DNA from: JAVKBW01 sp040222995 | GTDB taxonomy: Bacteria; Pseudomonadota; Alphaproteobacteria; UBA8366; Aestuariispiraceae | Length of the DNA: 64,000 nt | Assembly: GCA_040222995.1 (NCBI GenBank) | Contig: JAVKBW010000046.1 | Span: 248,001 to 312,000, forward strand | Reading direction: 5' to 3' | Shown: positions 8,427 to 16,317 of the stretch, in pieces | Position numbering within the stretch: position 1 is the stretch's first letter | How the letters are laid out: each line of letters opens with the position of its first letter | The notes under the pieces: model-generated | What the model was told of the DNA's origin: nothing | The model's database searches: none | The model's input: the letters and a program-made list of their open reading frames with translations, nothing else | Position numbers and translations under genes: made by a program

Positions 8427-8901
8427 CGCTTGCTCTGTTATCAACCTGTGTAATGCGAATTGCATAGAGATGGTTTCAGAGTGTGAAAATTTAGAACTTT
8501 GGGTTGGACCAATTGTACTTGGTGAGTGTGGAGCAGGCTCGGCTAGCAAGCTTCTCGATTTAATCAATGTTGGAAAGATTAGAAAACTTGATGACTCTAA
8601 TTTTAGTGCAGAACGTTATCTAGAACTATTGAGCCAGTATAATTTAGGGCCTGGTGAGACAGAATGCATAACGGCTGCGGAAACCACTGGATATACTGTT
8701 TGTACAGATGACGGACGAGCTCGAACAGTGGTGCATAATTTGTTAGGTAGTGATCGCCTTATAGGAAGCGCGGGGTTATTGCGTCAGTCTGTCGTTTTTA
8801 ATGTTATCAGGTGTGGTGACGCCAACAGGATGTTCGAGCAAATGAAACTTGAAGGTGGATTCTTACCAAAACTAAAGGAAAGCTTTTTTTGCCAATTGTA
8901 A
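8410..8901 (+). CDS. PIN-type ribonuclease domain protein (probable toxin or effector)
   Basis: 163 residues with the acidic residues expected of a PIN nuclease: D6 in IAIDACSVIN, E39 in LGECG, E83/E85 in PGETECI and D100/D101 in CTDDGRAR. PIN domains are Mg-dependent single-strand ribonucleases, often toxins. The frame is open from an ATG at 8377, but the start at 8410 (MDIAIDACS) places the first Asp as in the family and has an AAGG site just upstream. It overlaps the HTH-peptidase gene by 17 nt, so the two are translationally coupled, the arrangement expected of a toxin with a regulatory/antitoxin partner. Whether the peptidase protein neutralises it is inference. Last gene of the cassette; GC rises to host level after about 8950. 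Confidence 0.8.
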   Translation: MDIAIDACSVINLCNANCIEMVSECENLELWVGPIVLGECGAGSASKLLDLINVGKIRKLDDSNFSAERYLELLSQYNLGPGETECITAAETTGYTVCTDDGRARTVVHNLLGSDRLIGSAGLLRQSVVFNVIRCGDANRMFEQMKLEGGFLPKLKESFFCQL

Positions 8902-9001
8902 CTTTCACAAAATAAAACTACTAAAGCTGCGTCTCTGGATAAGCTGGGGGCCAATGTAACAATTTCGCCTACTACAATCCCGATAGCCGCGCCGCTACCG
9001 C

Positions 9002-9610
9002 TCACGCGGTTTCCATCATCTTGTAGGTCTCGTTGTTGAGGTCGCCGGTCCAGGCCCAGATCGCGAGCAGGGGGTCGTCGCCGGTACGCATGGCGTGCCA
9101 CTGGTAGGACGCATGCAGAATGCACGATCCGGGCGGCTGCGGCGCATAGCCGTCGAGGTTTTTCTCCCAGGCGGCCTCGCCCGACAGCACGGCATAATAT
9201 TCGACCGCCGCATGGGCGTGGCTGGGGTAATCGGTATTCGGCGCCTGCATGTACAGGCCGAACAGAAAATCATCCGCCCTGACCGGCTCTTCCGGGCCGA
9301 CCAGCACACAGAACATGTAGCGGCCCTTGAAGCCCGCCGGCATCACGAACTTGCCTTCCTGCCACGGCAGTAACACCGGGTCTGCCGGCACGGAAGCGGC
9401 CAGCGCATGCCGCGCGGGCGAGGCGAGGGCCTGCTTCAGATACTCCGACACCGGTGGCGGCGGATCGCCCGGCATCCGGACGCCGGTTGCGGATGGCGCC
9501 AGCGCGGCCAGCCTGTCGGCCACCTCGTCCGCTGCGCCGGCCGGAAAATCCCGGTACAGAGCGGCCGCGCCGGCCAGAAGGTCTGACAGATCGACGGCGA
9601 CCGGGCTCAT
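9002..9610 (-). CDS. DMSP-lyase-family cupin protein
   Basis: A 202-residue single-domain cupin. The metal set H131-x-H133-x3-E137 with Y138/Y139 (motif HAHAAVEYYAVLSGEAAW) and a downstream His in SYQWHAMRT (H172) match the DddL/DddQ/DddW-type dimethylsulfoniopropionate lyase family. Those enzymes cleave DMSP to dimethyl sulfide and acrylate; the Tyr next to the Glu acts as base. Many family members annotated this way are untested, so the substrate here is uncertain. I chose the ATG at 9610 (MSPVAVDLSD) because upstream in-frame sequence is the antisense of hslU. The gene is host-like in GC and lies between the foreign cassette and hslU. Confidence 0.7.
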   Translation of the reverse strand: MSPVAVDLSDLLAGAAALYRDFPAGAADEVADRLAALAPSATGVRMPGDPPPPVSEYLKQALASPARHALAASVPADPVLLPWQEGKFVMPAGFKGRYMFCVLVGPEEPVRADDFLFGLYMQAPNTDYPSHAHAAVEYYAVLSGEAAWEKNLDGYAPQPPGSCILHASYQWHAMRTGDDPLLAIWAWTGDLNNETYKMMETA

Positions 9611-9623
9611 TTTCGGGTTTCCT

Positions 9624-10940
9624 CTAGAGAATGAATTTGCTGAGGTCGGCATCCGACGCGAGGTCGGCGACCTGCGCGTCGACATAGTCGGCGGTGATCT
9701 CGATGGTCTCGCCGCCACGGTCGGTGGCGGTGAACGAGATTTCCTCCAGCAGGCGTTCCATCACCGTGTGCAGCCGCCGCGCGCCGATATTCTCCACCGT
9801 CTCGTTGATTTCCGCGCCCAGAGCGGCCAGCCGGTCGATGGCGTCCTCGGTGAAGGAGAGGGTCACGCCCTCGGTGCCCATCAGGGCGATATACTGCTTG
9901 ATCAGGCTGTTTTCCGGCTCGCGCAGAATCCGTCCGAAATCGGCCTCGGTCAGCGGGTTCAGGTTGACGCGGATCGGCAGCCGCCCCTGCAGTTCCGGCA
10001 GCAAATCGGCCGGCTTCGCCTGGTGGAACGCGCCGGAGGAGATGAACAGGATGTGGTCGGTCTTCACCGGGCCGTGCTTGGTGGAAACGGTGGTGCCCTC
10101 GATCAGCGGCAGCAGGTCGCGCTGCACGCCCTCGCGCGACACGTCGCCGCCGGAGCCGCCGCGGTCCGACCGAACGGTGATCTTGTCGATCTCGTCGATG
10201 AAGGCGATGCCGTTCTGCTCGACAAGGTCGATCGCCTCGGCGGTGATTTTCTCGTGGTCGACCAGCTTGTCGGCTTCCTCTTCAAGCAGGATGCCGTAGC
10301 TGTCATCCACCGTCATCTTGCGCTTGCGGGTGCGCCCGCCCATCGCCTTGCCGAAAATGTCGTTCAGGTTGAGCATGCCCATCTGCGCGCCGGGCATGCC
10401 GGGTATATCCAGCGTCGGCATGCCGAGGGCGGAATTGTCCTGCACGTCGAGTTCGATTTCCTTGCTTGCCAGTTCGCCCTCGCGCAGCTTCTTGCGGAAG
10501 GTCTGGCGGGTGGAATCGCTGGCGTTCTCGCCGACCAGCGCGTCCAGCACCCGGTCTTCCGCCGCCGCCTCGGCCTTGGTGCGCACCTCGCGCTTCTGGA
10601 TTTCCGTCGCCATCTGGATCGCGACTTCCACCAGATCGCGGATGATCTGTTCGACATCGCGGCCGACATAGCCGACCTCGGTAAACTTGGTCGCCTCGAC
10701 CTTGATGAACGGGGCGTTGGCCAGCTTCGCCAGCCGGCGGGCGATTTCCGTCTTGCCGCAGCCGGTCGGGCCGATCATCAGGATGTTTTTCGGCAGCACC
10801 TCCTCGCGCATCGCGTCGGTCAGTTGCTGGCGGCGCCAGCGGTTGCGCAGAGCGATGGCGACGGCGCGCTTGGCGTCGTGCTGGCCGATCACGAACCGGT
10901 CGAGTTCGGAAACAATTTCGCGGGGGGAATAATCGGTCAT
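9624..10940 (-). CDS. hslU: ATP-dependent protease ATPase subunit HslU
   Basis: AAA+ unfoldase (ClpY) that feeds substrates into the HslV peptidase in the cytoplasm. 438 residues: Walker A GPTGCGKT (57-64), the GYVGRDV pore motif (GYVG), an inserted I-domain of about residues 110-240, Walker B AFIDEIDKI and a C-terminal tail SDADLSKFIL that docks into HslV. Its ATG overlaps the hslV stop by 4 nt (ATGA), the usual hslVU arrangement. The I-domain contains a Met/Gly-rich loop, as in other alphaproteobacteria. Confidence 0.98.
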   Translation of the reverse strand: MTDYSPREIVSELDRFVIGQHDAKRAVAIALRNRWRRQQLTDAMREEVLPKNILMIGPTGCGKTEIARRLAKLANAPFIKVEATKFTEVGYVGRDVEQIIRDLVEVAIQMATEIQKREVRTKAEAAAEDRVLDALVGENASDSTRQTFRKKLREGELASKEIELDVQDNSALGMPTLDIPGMPGAQMGMLNLNDIFGKAMGGRTRKRKMTVDDSYGILLEEEADKLVDHEKITAEAIDLVEQNGIAFIDEIDKITVRSDRGGSGGDVSREGVQRDLLPLIEGTTVSTKHGPVKTDHILFISSGAFHQAKPADLLPELQGRLPIRVNLNPLTEADFGRILREPENSLIKQYIALMGTEGVTLSFTEDAIDRLAALGAEINETVENIGARRLHTVMERLLEEISFTATDRGGETIEITADYVDAQVADLASDADLSKFIL

Positions 10941-11515
10941 GCTGTCGACTCTTCAAGGCTTTCAACGGTGATGTTGCCGTTGGTGTAGATGCAGATGCCG
11001 GCGGCGATTTCCATCGCCCGGCGGGCCACGCCCTCGGCGTCCAGGTCGTCGCGGTCCATCAGGGCGCGGGCGGCGGCCAGCGCGAAATGCCCGCCCGATC
11101 CGATGCCGATAATGCCGTCTTCCGGTTCGATGACGTCGCCGGTGCCGGACAGGATCAGCGAGACCTTCGGGTCAACCACCGCCATCATCGCTTCCAGCCG
11201 GCGCAGGTAGCGGTCGGTCCGCCAGTCCTTCGCCAGTTCGACGCAGGCGCGGGTTAACTGCTTCGGGTACTGTTCCAGCTTCGCTTCCAGCCGTTCCAGC
11301 AGGGTGAAGGCGTCGGCGGTCGCGCCGGCGAAGCCGACGATCACATTGCCGTCCGACAGGGTGCGGACCTTCTTGGCGTTGGATTTGAAGACCGTGTTGC
11401 CCAGGCTGACCTGGCCATCGCCGGCGATGACAACCTTTCCACCCTTGCGGATGGACAGGATGGTTGTGCCGTGCAGTTCGGCAGCATTCGTCGTTTGCGG
11501 TGAGTTCTCTGGCAT
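10937..11515 (-). CDS. hslV: ATP-dependent protease peptidase subunit HslV
   Basis: Proteasome-related Thr peptidase (ClpQ). The catalytic N-terminal Thr is expected to be exposed by removal of a 16-residue leader (MPENSPQTTNAAELHG) before TTILSIRKGGKVVIAGDGQ; G-D-G-Q and the later GSGGHFALAAARAL motif are typical. 192 residues fits. The ATG at 11515 has no Shine-Dalgarno sequence, and a possible promoter ends about 7 nt upstream, so translation may be leaderless. Forms the HslVU complex with the overlapping next gene. Confidence 0.97.
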   Translation of the reverse strand: MPENSPQTTNAAELHGTTILSIRKGGKVVIAGDGQVSLGNTVFKSNAKKVRTLSDGNVIVGFAGATADAFTLLERLEAKLEQYPKQLTRACVELAKDWRTDRYLRRLEAMMAVVDPKVSLILSGTGDVIEPEDGIIGIGSGGHFALAAARALMDRDDLDAEGVARRAMEIAAGICIYTNGNITVESLEESTA

Positions 11516-11521
11516 CGGGAG

Positions 11522-11550
11522 GATATGGCGTCTGGCCGGGGATGCGTCAA
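11522..11550 (-). promoter_or_regulatory. Candidate hslVU promoter, possibly giving a leaderless mRNA
   Basis: On the minus strand TTGACG (11550-11545) and CATATC (11527-11522) are separated by 17 nt. A start site 7 nt after the -10 box would fall on the A of the hslV ATG at 11515. The -35 region also begins CTTGA, reminiscent of heat-shock sigma-32 elements, but the spacing to CCATAT does not fit that consensus well. Prediction only. Confidence 0.4.
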
Positions 11551-11572
11551 GGCTGCGCGGCTGCGCGCCGTG

Positions 11573-12076
11573 TCAATGCGCGTTCGCAATCGACGGCGGC
11601 ATGATGAGGGTTCCGCCCGACGGCACGGCGCCGCGCGCCATGAAGGCGGGGTTGCCCTGCCACGGGTTCTTCAGATCGCCCGCGGCTTCGGCGCTGAACC
11701 CGGCGCGGGGATAGTAGTCAGGGTGGCCCAGCACGACGAACAGGTCCTCGCCGGCCGCCTCCAGCGCCCGGATCGCGTGGTCCATCAGCGCCGTGCCGAT
11801 GCCGCGGTTCTGCCGGTCGGGATGCACGGCCAGCGGCGTCAGCATCGCCGCTTTCGTCCGGCCGCCGTCCGGCGTTTCCACGAAAACCCGCGAGAAGACG
11901 ATATGGGCGACGATGCCGCCGCCGGTTTCCGCCACCCACTCGCCGATAATGCAGTCGTCTTCCCGCAGCGCGTTCAGAAACGTCACCACGTCTTCCGGGC
12001 GGAAGGCGGCGTCGACAATTCTTGTGATGGCGGGGCGGTCGGCTTCGACGGCTTTCCGGAAATGGTAGTCAGGCAT
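11573..12076 (-). CDS. GNAT family N-acetyltransferase (YhbS-like)
   Basis: 167-residue GNAT acetyltransferase. The acetyl-CoA loop lies in QNRGIGTALM, and the YhbS-type pattern PLAVHPD ... LGHPDYYPRAGF is clear. YhbS relatives acetylate small amines or protein N-termini; substrate here unknown. The frame is open from 12103, but the ATG at 12076 (MPDYHFRKA) gives the family N-terminus and has a GAG element about 9 nt upstream. It is followed by hslV on the same strand after 57 nt and lies downstream of the pnp terminator, so it is transcribed separately from pnp. Confidence 0.85.
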   Translation of the reverse strand: MPDYHFRKAVEADRPAITRIVDAAFRPEDVVTFLNALREDDCIIGEWVAETGGGIVAHIVFSRVFVETPDGGRTKAAMLTPLAVHPDRQNRGIGTALMDHAIRALEAAGEDLFVVLGHPDYYPRAGFSAEAAGDLKNPWQGNPAFMARGAVPSGGTLIMPPSIANAH

Positions 12077-12101
12077 GACAGTCTCGCTTTCGTTTCGGCC
12101 C

Positions 12102-12136
12102 AAACAAAAACCCCCTCGCCGCTTCGGGCAAGGGGG
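12102..12136 (-). terminator. Rho-independent terminator after pnp
   Basis: On the minus strand, a GC-rich hairpin (12136-12111: CCCCCCTTGCCC, loop, GGCGAGGGGG) is followed by TTTTTGTTT (12110-12102). It is placed 58 nt after the pnp stop and reads in the pnp direction, so it should end the rpsO-pnp transcript before the GNAT gene. Confidence 0.85.
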
Positions 12137-12193
12137 GATTTGCTTGTATTTTTGCCTGACCCCCGGCGCGGGGCCGGGACTCAGATGCTTCTA

Positions 12194-14359
12194 TCAGTCG
12201 CGACGACGACGGGGCTTGCGGTCACCGCCGCCCTTGTCTTCACGCGGCGGGCGATCGTCTTCGATCTCTTCGCCGGTTTCCTGGTTCACCAGGCGCATCG
12301 ACAGGCGGACCTTGCCGCGGTCGTCGAAGCCGAGGCACTTGACCAGCACTTCGTCGCCTTCGTTGCAGATGTCGGTGACCTTTTCCGTCCGGCCGGGGGC
12401 CAGTTCGGAAATGTGCACCAGACCGTCTTTCGCGCCGAGGAAGTTCACGAACGCGCCGAAATCGACGACCTTCACGACCTTGCCCTTGTAGATCACGCCG
12501 ACTTCCGGTTCAGCGACAATGCCCTGAATCCAGTCGTAGGCGGCCTTGCCGGCATCTTCGTCGACAGCGGCGATCTTGATCGTGCCGTCATCTTCGATAT
12601 CGACCTTCGCGCCGGTCGTGTCGCAGATTTCGCGAATGACCTTGCCGCCGGTGCCGATAACGTCGCGGATCTTTTCCTTGGCGATCTGGAACGTCTGAAT
12701 GCGCGGGGCATTCGCCGAAACACCTTCACGGCCGGATGTGATGGCTTTCGCCATTTCACCCAGAATGTGGATCCGGCCGGCTTTGGCCTGGTCCAGAGCC
12801 GTCCGCATGATGTCTTCGGTGATCGAGGTGATCTTGATATCCATCTGCAGCGAGGTGATGCCGTTTTCCGTGCCGGCGACCTTGAAGTCCATGTCGCCCA
12901 GGTGATCTTCATCGCCCAGGATGTCCGACAGAACGGCGACGCCGTCGTCGTCCTTGATCAGGCCCATGGCGATCCCGGCGCAGGCTTCCTTCATCGGCAC
13001 GCCCGCATCCATCATCGCCATCGACGAACCGCACACCGTGGCCATCGACGAAGAGCCGTTGGATTCAGTGATTTCCGAGACGATTCTGATTGTATACGGG
13101 AAGTCTTCCTTCTCCGGCAGCAGCGGCCGAAGGGCGCGCCATGCCAGCTTGCCGTGGCCGATTTCACGACGACCCGGCGTACCCATGCGGCCAGCTTCGC
13201 CAACCGAATACGGCGGGAAGTTGTAGTGCAGCATGAAGTTTTCGCGGTAACTGCCCTCAAGAGCGTCGATAATCTGCTCGTCCTGGCCGGTGCCCAAAGT
13301 GGTGACGACCAATGCCTGGGTTTCGCCGCGGGTGAACAGGGCGGAGCCGTGGGCGCGTTCCAGAACCCCGACTTCGCCGATGATCTGGCGGATGTCGGTC
13401 GTCGACCGACCGTCGATGCGGACGCCGGTTTTCAGGATGTTGCCGCGCACGACCTTGCTCTCAAGCGCCTTGAACGCGCCCTTGGCTAGGTCCAGGTCAA
13501 GCTCTTCTTCTTCCAGCTTTTCCATCGCCGCCTGCTTCACTTCGGCAATTGCCGCCTGGCGGTCGGTTTTCTTGGTGATGGCATAGGCGTCGCGCAGCCC
13601 GGCTTCGGCCACTTCGGCCAGCCGCTTTGCGACGACATCGGCCTGCGGGTCGGCTTCCGGCATCTGGAACGGCTCTTTCGCCGCTTCTTCCGCAACCTGG
13701 ATGATCAGGCCGATGACTTCCTGGATGGCCTTGTGGCCGACCATGACGGCGTCCAGCATGGTCTTTTCGTCAAGCTGCTGGGCTTCCGATTCAACCATCA
13801 GCACGCCTTCCTGGGTGCCGGCGACGGTCAGGTCCAGGGCGCTTTCCTTGACCTGGTCCAGGGTCGGGTTAACGACCAGCTCGCCATCGACCATGCCGAC
13901 GCGCGCGCCGCCGATCGGGCCCATGAACGGGGCGCCGGAAATCGTCAGCGCGGCGCTGGCGCCGACCATCGCCACGATATCGGGGTCGTTTTCCATGTCA
14001 TGCGACAGAACCGTGCAGACGATCTGGGTTTCGTTCTTGAATCCGTCGGCGAACAGCGGGCGGATCGGCCGGTCGATCAGGCGCGATGTCAGCGTTTCCT
14101 TTTCGGAAGGACGGCCTTCGCGCTTGAAGAAGCCGCCCGGAATCTTGCCGGCGGCGAATGTCTTTTCCTGATAGTTGACGGTCAGCGGGAAAAAATCCTG
14201 CCCCGGCTTCTGGGAGCGCGCATAGACCGCCGTACACAGAACGACGGTGCCGCCATAGGTGGCGAGAACCGCGCCATCGGCCTGCCGCGCCACGCGGCCG
14301 GTTTCGAGCGTCAGCGTTCTGCCGCCCCATTCGATTGATTTTTTGGTGATTGTAAACAT
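12194..14359 (-). CDS. pnp: Polynucleotide phosphorylase
   Basis: Phosphorolytic 3'-5' exoribonuclease and degradosome component, 721 residues. Two RNase PH-like cores (about 1-220 and 310-540), a linking all-alpha region, a KH domain with GXXG motif (IGTGGKVI, near 565) and an S1 domain (about 620-690; GVIYKGKVVKVVDFGAF). The C-terminus ends in an Arg-rich, acidic tail, as in alphaproteobacteria. The ATG at 14359 follows a 278-nt gap after rpsO. In this group rpsO and pnp usually share a transcript; here a clear terminator separates them. Confidence 0.98.
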   Translation of the reverse strand: MFTITKKSIEWGGRTLTLETGRVARQADGAVLATYGGTVVLCTAVYARSQKPGQDFFPLTVNYQEKTFAAGKIPGGFFKREGRPSEKETLTSRLIDRPIRPLFADGFKNETQIVCTVLSHDMENDPDIVAMVGASAALTISGAPFMGPIGGARVGMVDGELVVNPTLDQVKESALDLTVAGTQEGVLMVESEAQQLDEKTMLDAVMVGHKAIQEVIGLIIQVAEEAAKEPFQMPEADPQADVVAKRLAEVAEAGLRDAYAITKKTDRQAAIAEVKQAAMEKLEEEELDLDLAKGAFKALESKVVRGNILKTGVRIDGRSTTDIRQIIGEVGVLERAHGSALFTRGETQALVVTTLGTGQDEQIIDALEGSYRENFMLHYNFPPYSVGEAGRMGTPGRREIGHGKLAWRALRPLLPEKEDFPYTIRIVSEITESNGSSSMATVCGSSMAMMDAGVPMKEACAGIAMGLIKDDDGVAVLSDILGDEDHLGDMDFKVAGTENGITSLQMDIKITSITEDIMRTALDQAKAGRIHILGEMAKAITSGREGVSANAPRIQTFQIAKEKIRDVIGTGGKVIREICDTTGAKVDIEDDGTIKIAAVDEDAGKAAYDWIQGIVAEPEVGVIYKGKVVKVVDFGAFVNFLGAKDGLVHISELAPGRTEKVTDICNEGDEVLVKCLGFDDRGKVRLSMRLVNQETGEEIEDDRPPREDKGGGDRKPRRRRD

Positions 14360-14588
14360 TTAGGTATCTCTTTCTATCTCTTACCTGCATCGACCGGTCG
14401 CGAAGCCCTATGCCCCGCCATTCGCCGGTCTTCCGTCATGAACCGATTTATTTTCGCACTCCAACCGACAGGGCTAATGTCTTCAGCGCCCCACCGTACC
14501 AATCAGAAATGTGACGATTGGAGACCTTGAAAAACGGACCGGTCCGTCCGAACGCCCCCTGTTTAGAGCAATTTTGCCGTAAGGGGGA

Positions 14589-14624
14589 TAAAAAACAGGG
14601 TGGCGTGATATACGGCCACCCTGT
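14589..14624 (-). terminator. Rho-independent terminator after rpsO
   Basis: A perfect 10-bp hairpin on the minus strand (ACAGGGTGGC at 14624-14615 pairing with GCCACCCTGT at 14604-14595) is followed by TTTTTT (14594-14589 region). It begins 14 nt after the rpsO stop. Partial read-through to pnp is likely because related genomes couple the two genes, but pnp may also have its own promoter in 14360-14588. Confidence 0.9.
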
Positions 14625-14637
14625 CTTGTCAGCGCCG

Positions 14638-14907
14638 TTAGCGCCGAATTCCGAGTTTTTCGATCAGCGTTTTGTACCGCGCGTCATCGTTGCGCTTGAT
14701 GTAGTCCAGAAGGCTGCGTCGCTTCCCGACCATGACCAGCAGGCCCCGGCGGGAGTGAAAATCCTTTTTATGATCTTTCAGGTGTTCGGTCAGGTTGCTG
14801 ATCCGTTCCGTCAAAATCGCGACCTGCACGTCGGCAGAGCCGGTATTCTTTTCCGAACCGCCAAATTCCTTGACCAGTTCAGCCGTTCTTTCGTCCGTAA
14901 TGGACAT
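14638..14907 (-). CDS. rpsO: 30S ribosomal protein S15
   Basis: 89-residue uS15, binds 16S rRNA in the central domain of the small subunit. The family pattern (GSADVQVAILTERISNLTEH, then HSRRGLLVMVGKRRSLLDYI and DARYKTLIEKLGIRR) is complete. The ATG is at 14907. It lies 21 nt after truB on the same strand and ahead of its own terminator, so it is the end of the rimP-truB gene-expression cluster. Confidence 0.98.
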   Translation of the reverse strand: MSITDERTAELVKEFGGSEKNTGSADVQVAILTERISNLTEHLKDHKKDFHSRRGLLVMVGKRRSLLDYIKRNDDARYKTLIEKLGIRR

Positions 14908-14928
14908 GGTTTCAATCCTTCCGCGACA

Positions 14929-15891
14929 TCATGGGTTGAACACTCGGACCGGTTTCAGCAGCGCTTTCTCGAACTGGACCAGCGCAATCGCCTGGTCTTT
15001 CTGAACCGCCAGCAACACCGTGCCCGGCTCAATCGTTCGAACGCGATCGAAATCGATCTTTCTGAGAAGCGATACCGGCTGGCCCTGTCTCAGGCGTTGG
15101 GTTTCCGCTTCGGTGACGTTTATCGCCGGGATGCCGTCCAGCGCCGTCTGCAAGGGAAGTAATTTTCCCTCGCGCGGCGGGTTATGGCCGATGACAGCCG
15201 CCGGTTCAAGCGGTTTCTCCGGTGTATCGACCAGGAAGGCGTCCAGCGGCTGCGCCCGCGTCTCGTCGAACGGACCGACCCGCAGCCGGCGCAGCGCGAT
15301 CACATGACCGACCGTACCAAGGGCCTTCGCCAGATCGCGGGCCAGCGAGCGGATATAGGTTCCCTTGCCGCAGGCGGTTTCGAAGGTCGCGGTGTCGTCG
15401 TCGGGGCAGTCGACCAGCATCAGCGTGTCGATCTGCACCAGCCGCGGTTTCATTTCCGGGGCTTCGCCGCGCCGCGCCATGTCGTAGGCCCGCTCGCCGT
15501 CAACCTTGATCGCCGAATAGGCCGGCGGCGTCTGCTCAATTTCGCCGGTAAAGGCGGGCAGAACCGCCTCCACGGCGTCCCGTGTCGGCCGGGCGTCGCG
15601 GGTGGCGGTCACCTCGCCTTCGCGGTCCAGCGTATCGGTTTCGACGCCCCAGCGGACGGTAAACCGGTACACTTTTCCGCTGTCGACGATGAAGGGCAGG
15701 GTTTTCGTGGCTTCACCCAGCGCGATCGGCAGAATGCCGGTAGCCAGCGGGTCAAGCGTACCGGCATGGCCGGCCTTCTGGGCGTTGAAATAGCGCCGCA
15801 CCTTGCCGACAACCTGGGTCGATCCGATCCCCTCCGGTTTGTCGACGATGGCCCAGCCGGATACCGGATTTCCCTTTTTGCGTCGCGCCAT
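14929..15891 (-). CDS. truB: tRNA pseudouridine-55 synthase TruB
   Basis: Isomerises U55 of tRNA to pseudouridine. The catalytic Asp is in HAGTLDPLATGILP (near residue 45), and the KSGWAIVDKP-type opening (PVSGWAIVDKPEG) and the later RSLARDLAKALG motif are typical. 320 residues includes a C-terminal PUA-like extension (about 250-320), usual for alphaproteobacterial TruB. The ATG at 15891 comes 5 nt after the rbfA stop, so the genes are co-transcribed. Confidence 0.97.
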   Translation of the reverse strand: MARRKKGNPVSGWAIVDKPEGIGSTQVVGKVRRYFNAQKAGHAGTLDPLATGILPIALGEATKTLPFIVDSGKVYRFTVRWGVETDTLDREGEVTATRDARPTRDAVEAVLPAFTGEIEQTPPAYSAIKVDGERAYDMARRGEAPEMKPRLVQIDTLMLVDCPDDDTATFETACGKGTYIRSLARDLAKALGTVGHVIALRRLRVGPFDETRAQPLDAFLVDTPEKPLEPAAVIGHNPPREGKLLPLQTALDGIPAINVTEAETQRLRQGQPVSLLRKIDFDRVRTIEPGTVLLAVQKDQAIALVQFEKALLKPVRVFNP

Positions 15892-15896
15892 GCCTG

Positions 15897-16295
15897 TCAG
15901 TCGGTTTCGTCGTCGTCGTGCTTCAGGTCGCGCGCCACTGACGGGTCCTGCAGGGCGCGCCCGATACGCTCGGCCTCGTCGAACGAGTAGTCCGGCTGGA
16001 AACTGAGATTGGGCGTATACCGCAATTGCAGTTTCTTGCCGATTTCACGACGCAGATACGGGGCGGCGCGTTTCAGGGCCGCCAGCACTTCCGGGCTGGC
16101 CTCGCCGCCCAGCGGCAGAACGAAGGCGGTGGCGTTTTTCAGATCCGGACTGATCCGGACTTCCGTGACCGTAATCGAGGCGGCCGCCAGCACGGGGTCG
16201 CGCAGGCCGCCCTGCCGCAGCACATCGGATAAAAGGTGGCGCAGTTCCTCGCCAACACGAAGCTGGCGCTGGCTCGGCGCTTTCGCATGAGACAT
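15897..16295 (-). CDS. rbfA: 30S ribosome-binding factor A
   Basis: 132-residue KH-type 16S maturation factor needed for late 30S assembly and cold growth. RQLRVGEELRHLLSDVL at the N-terminus and the YLRREIGKKLQLRYTPNLSF block are family hallmarks. It lies between infB and truB. A 120-nt gap with palindromic repeats separates it from infB; the C-terminus is acidic (KHDDDETD). Confidence 0.96.
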   Translation of the reverse strand: MSHAKAPSQRQLRVGEELRHLLSDVLRQGGLRDPVLAAASITVTEVRISPDLKNATAFVLPLGGEASPEVLAALKRAAPYLRREIGKKLQLRYTPNLSFQPDYSFDEAERIGRALQDPSVARDLKHDDDETD

Positions 16296-16317
16296 GGCTT
16301 TTACCTTCTGCGTCGAT

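Larger units (their letters stand above)
5640..8901 (+). other. A+T-rich accessory cassette (possible defence island)
   Basis: Four same-strand genes with ATGA, 4-nt and 17-nt junctions form one operon. Base composition and codon use (many AAA, AAT, ATA, TTA codons) contrast with the GC-rich flanks, indicating horizontal transfer. No integrase, transposase, tRNA or inverted repeats were seen at either edge, so the entry mechanism is unclear. The content (zinc-knuckle repeat protein, Nmad2-like protein, HTH-M78 peptidase, PIN nuclease) fits a modification-sensing or abortive-infection type system, but no part of that function is shown by sequence alone. Confidence 0.7.
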
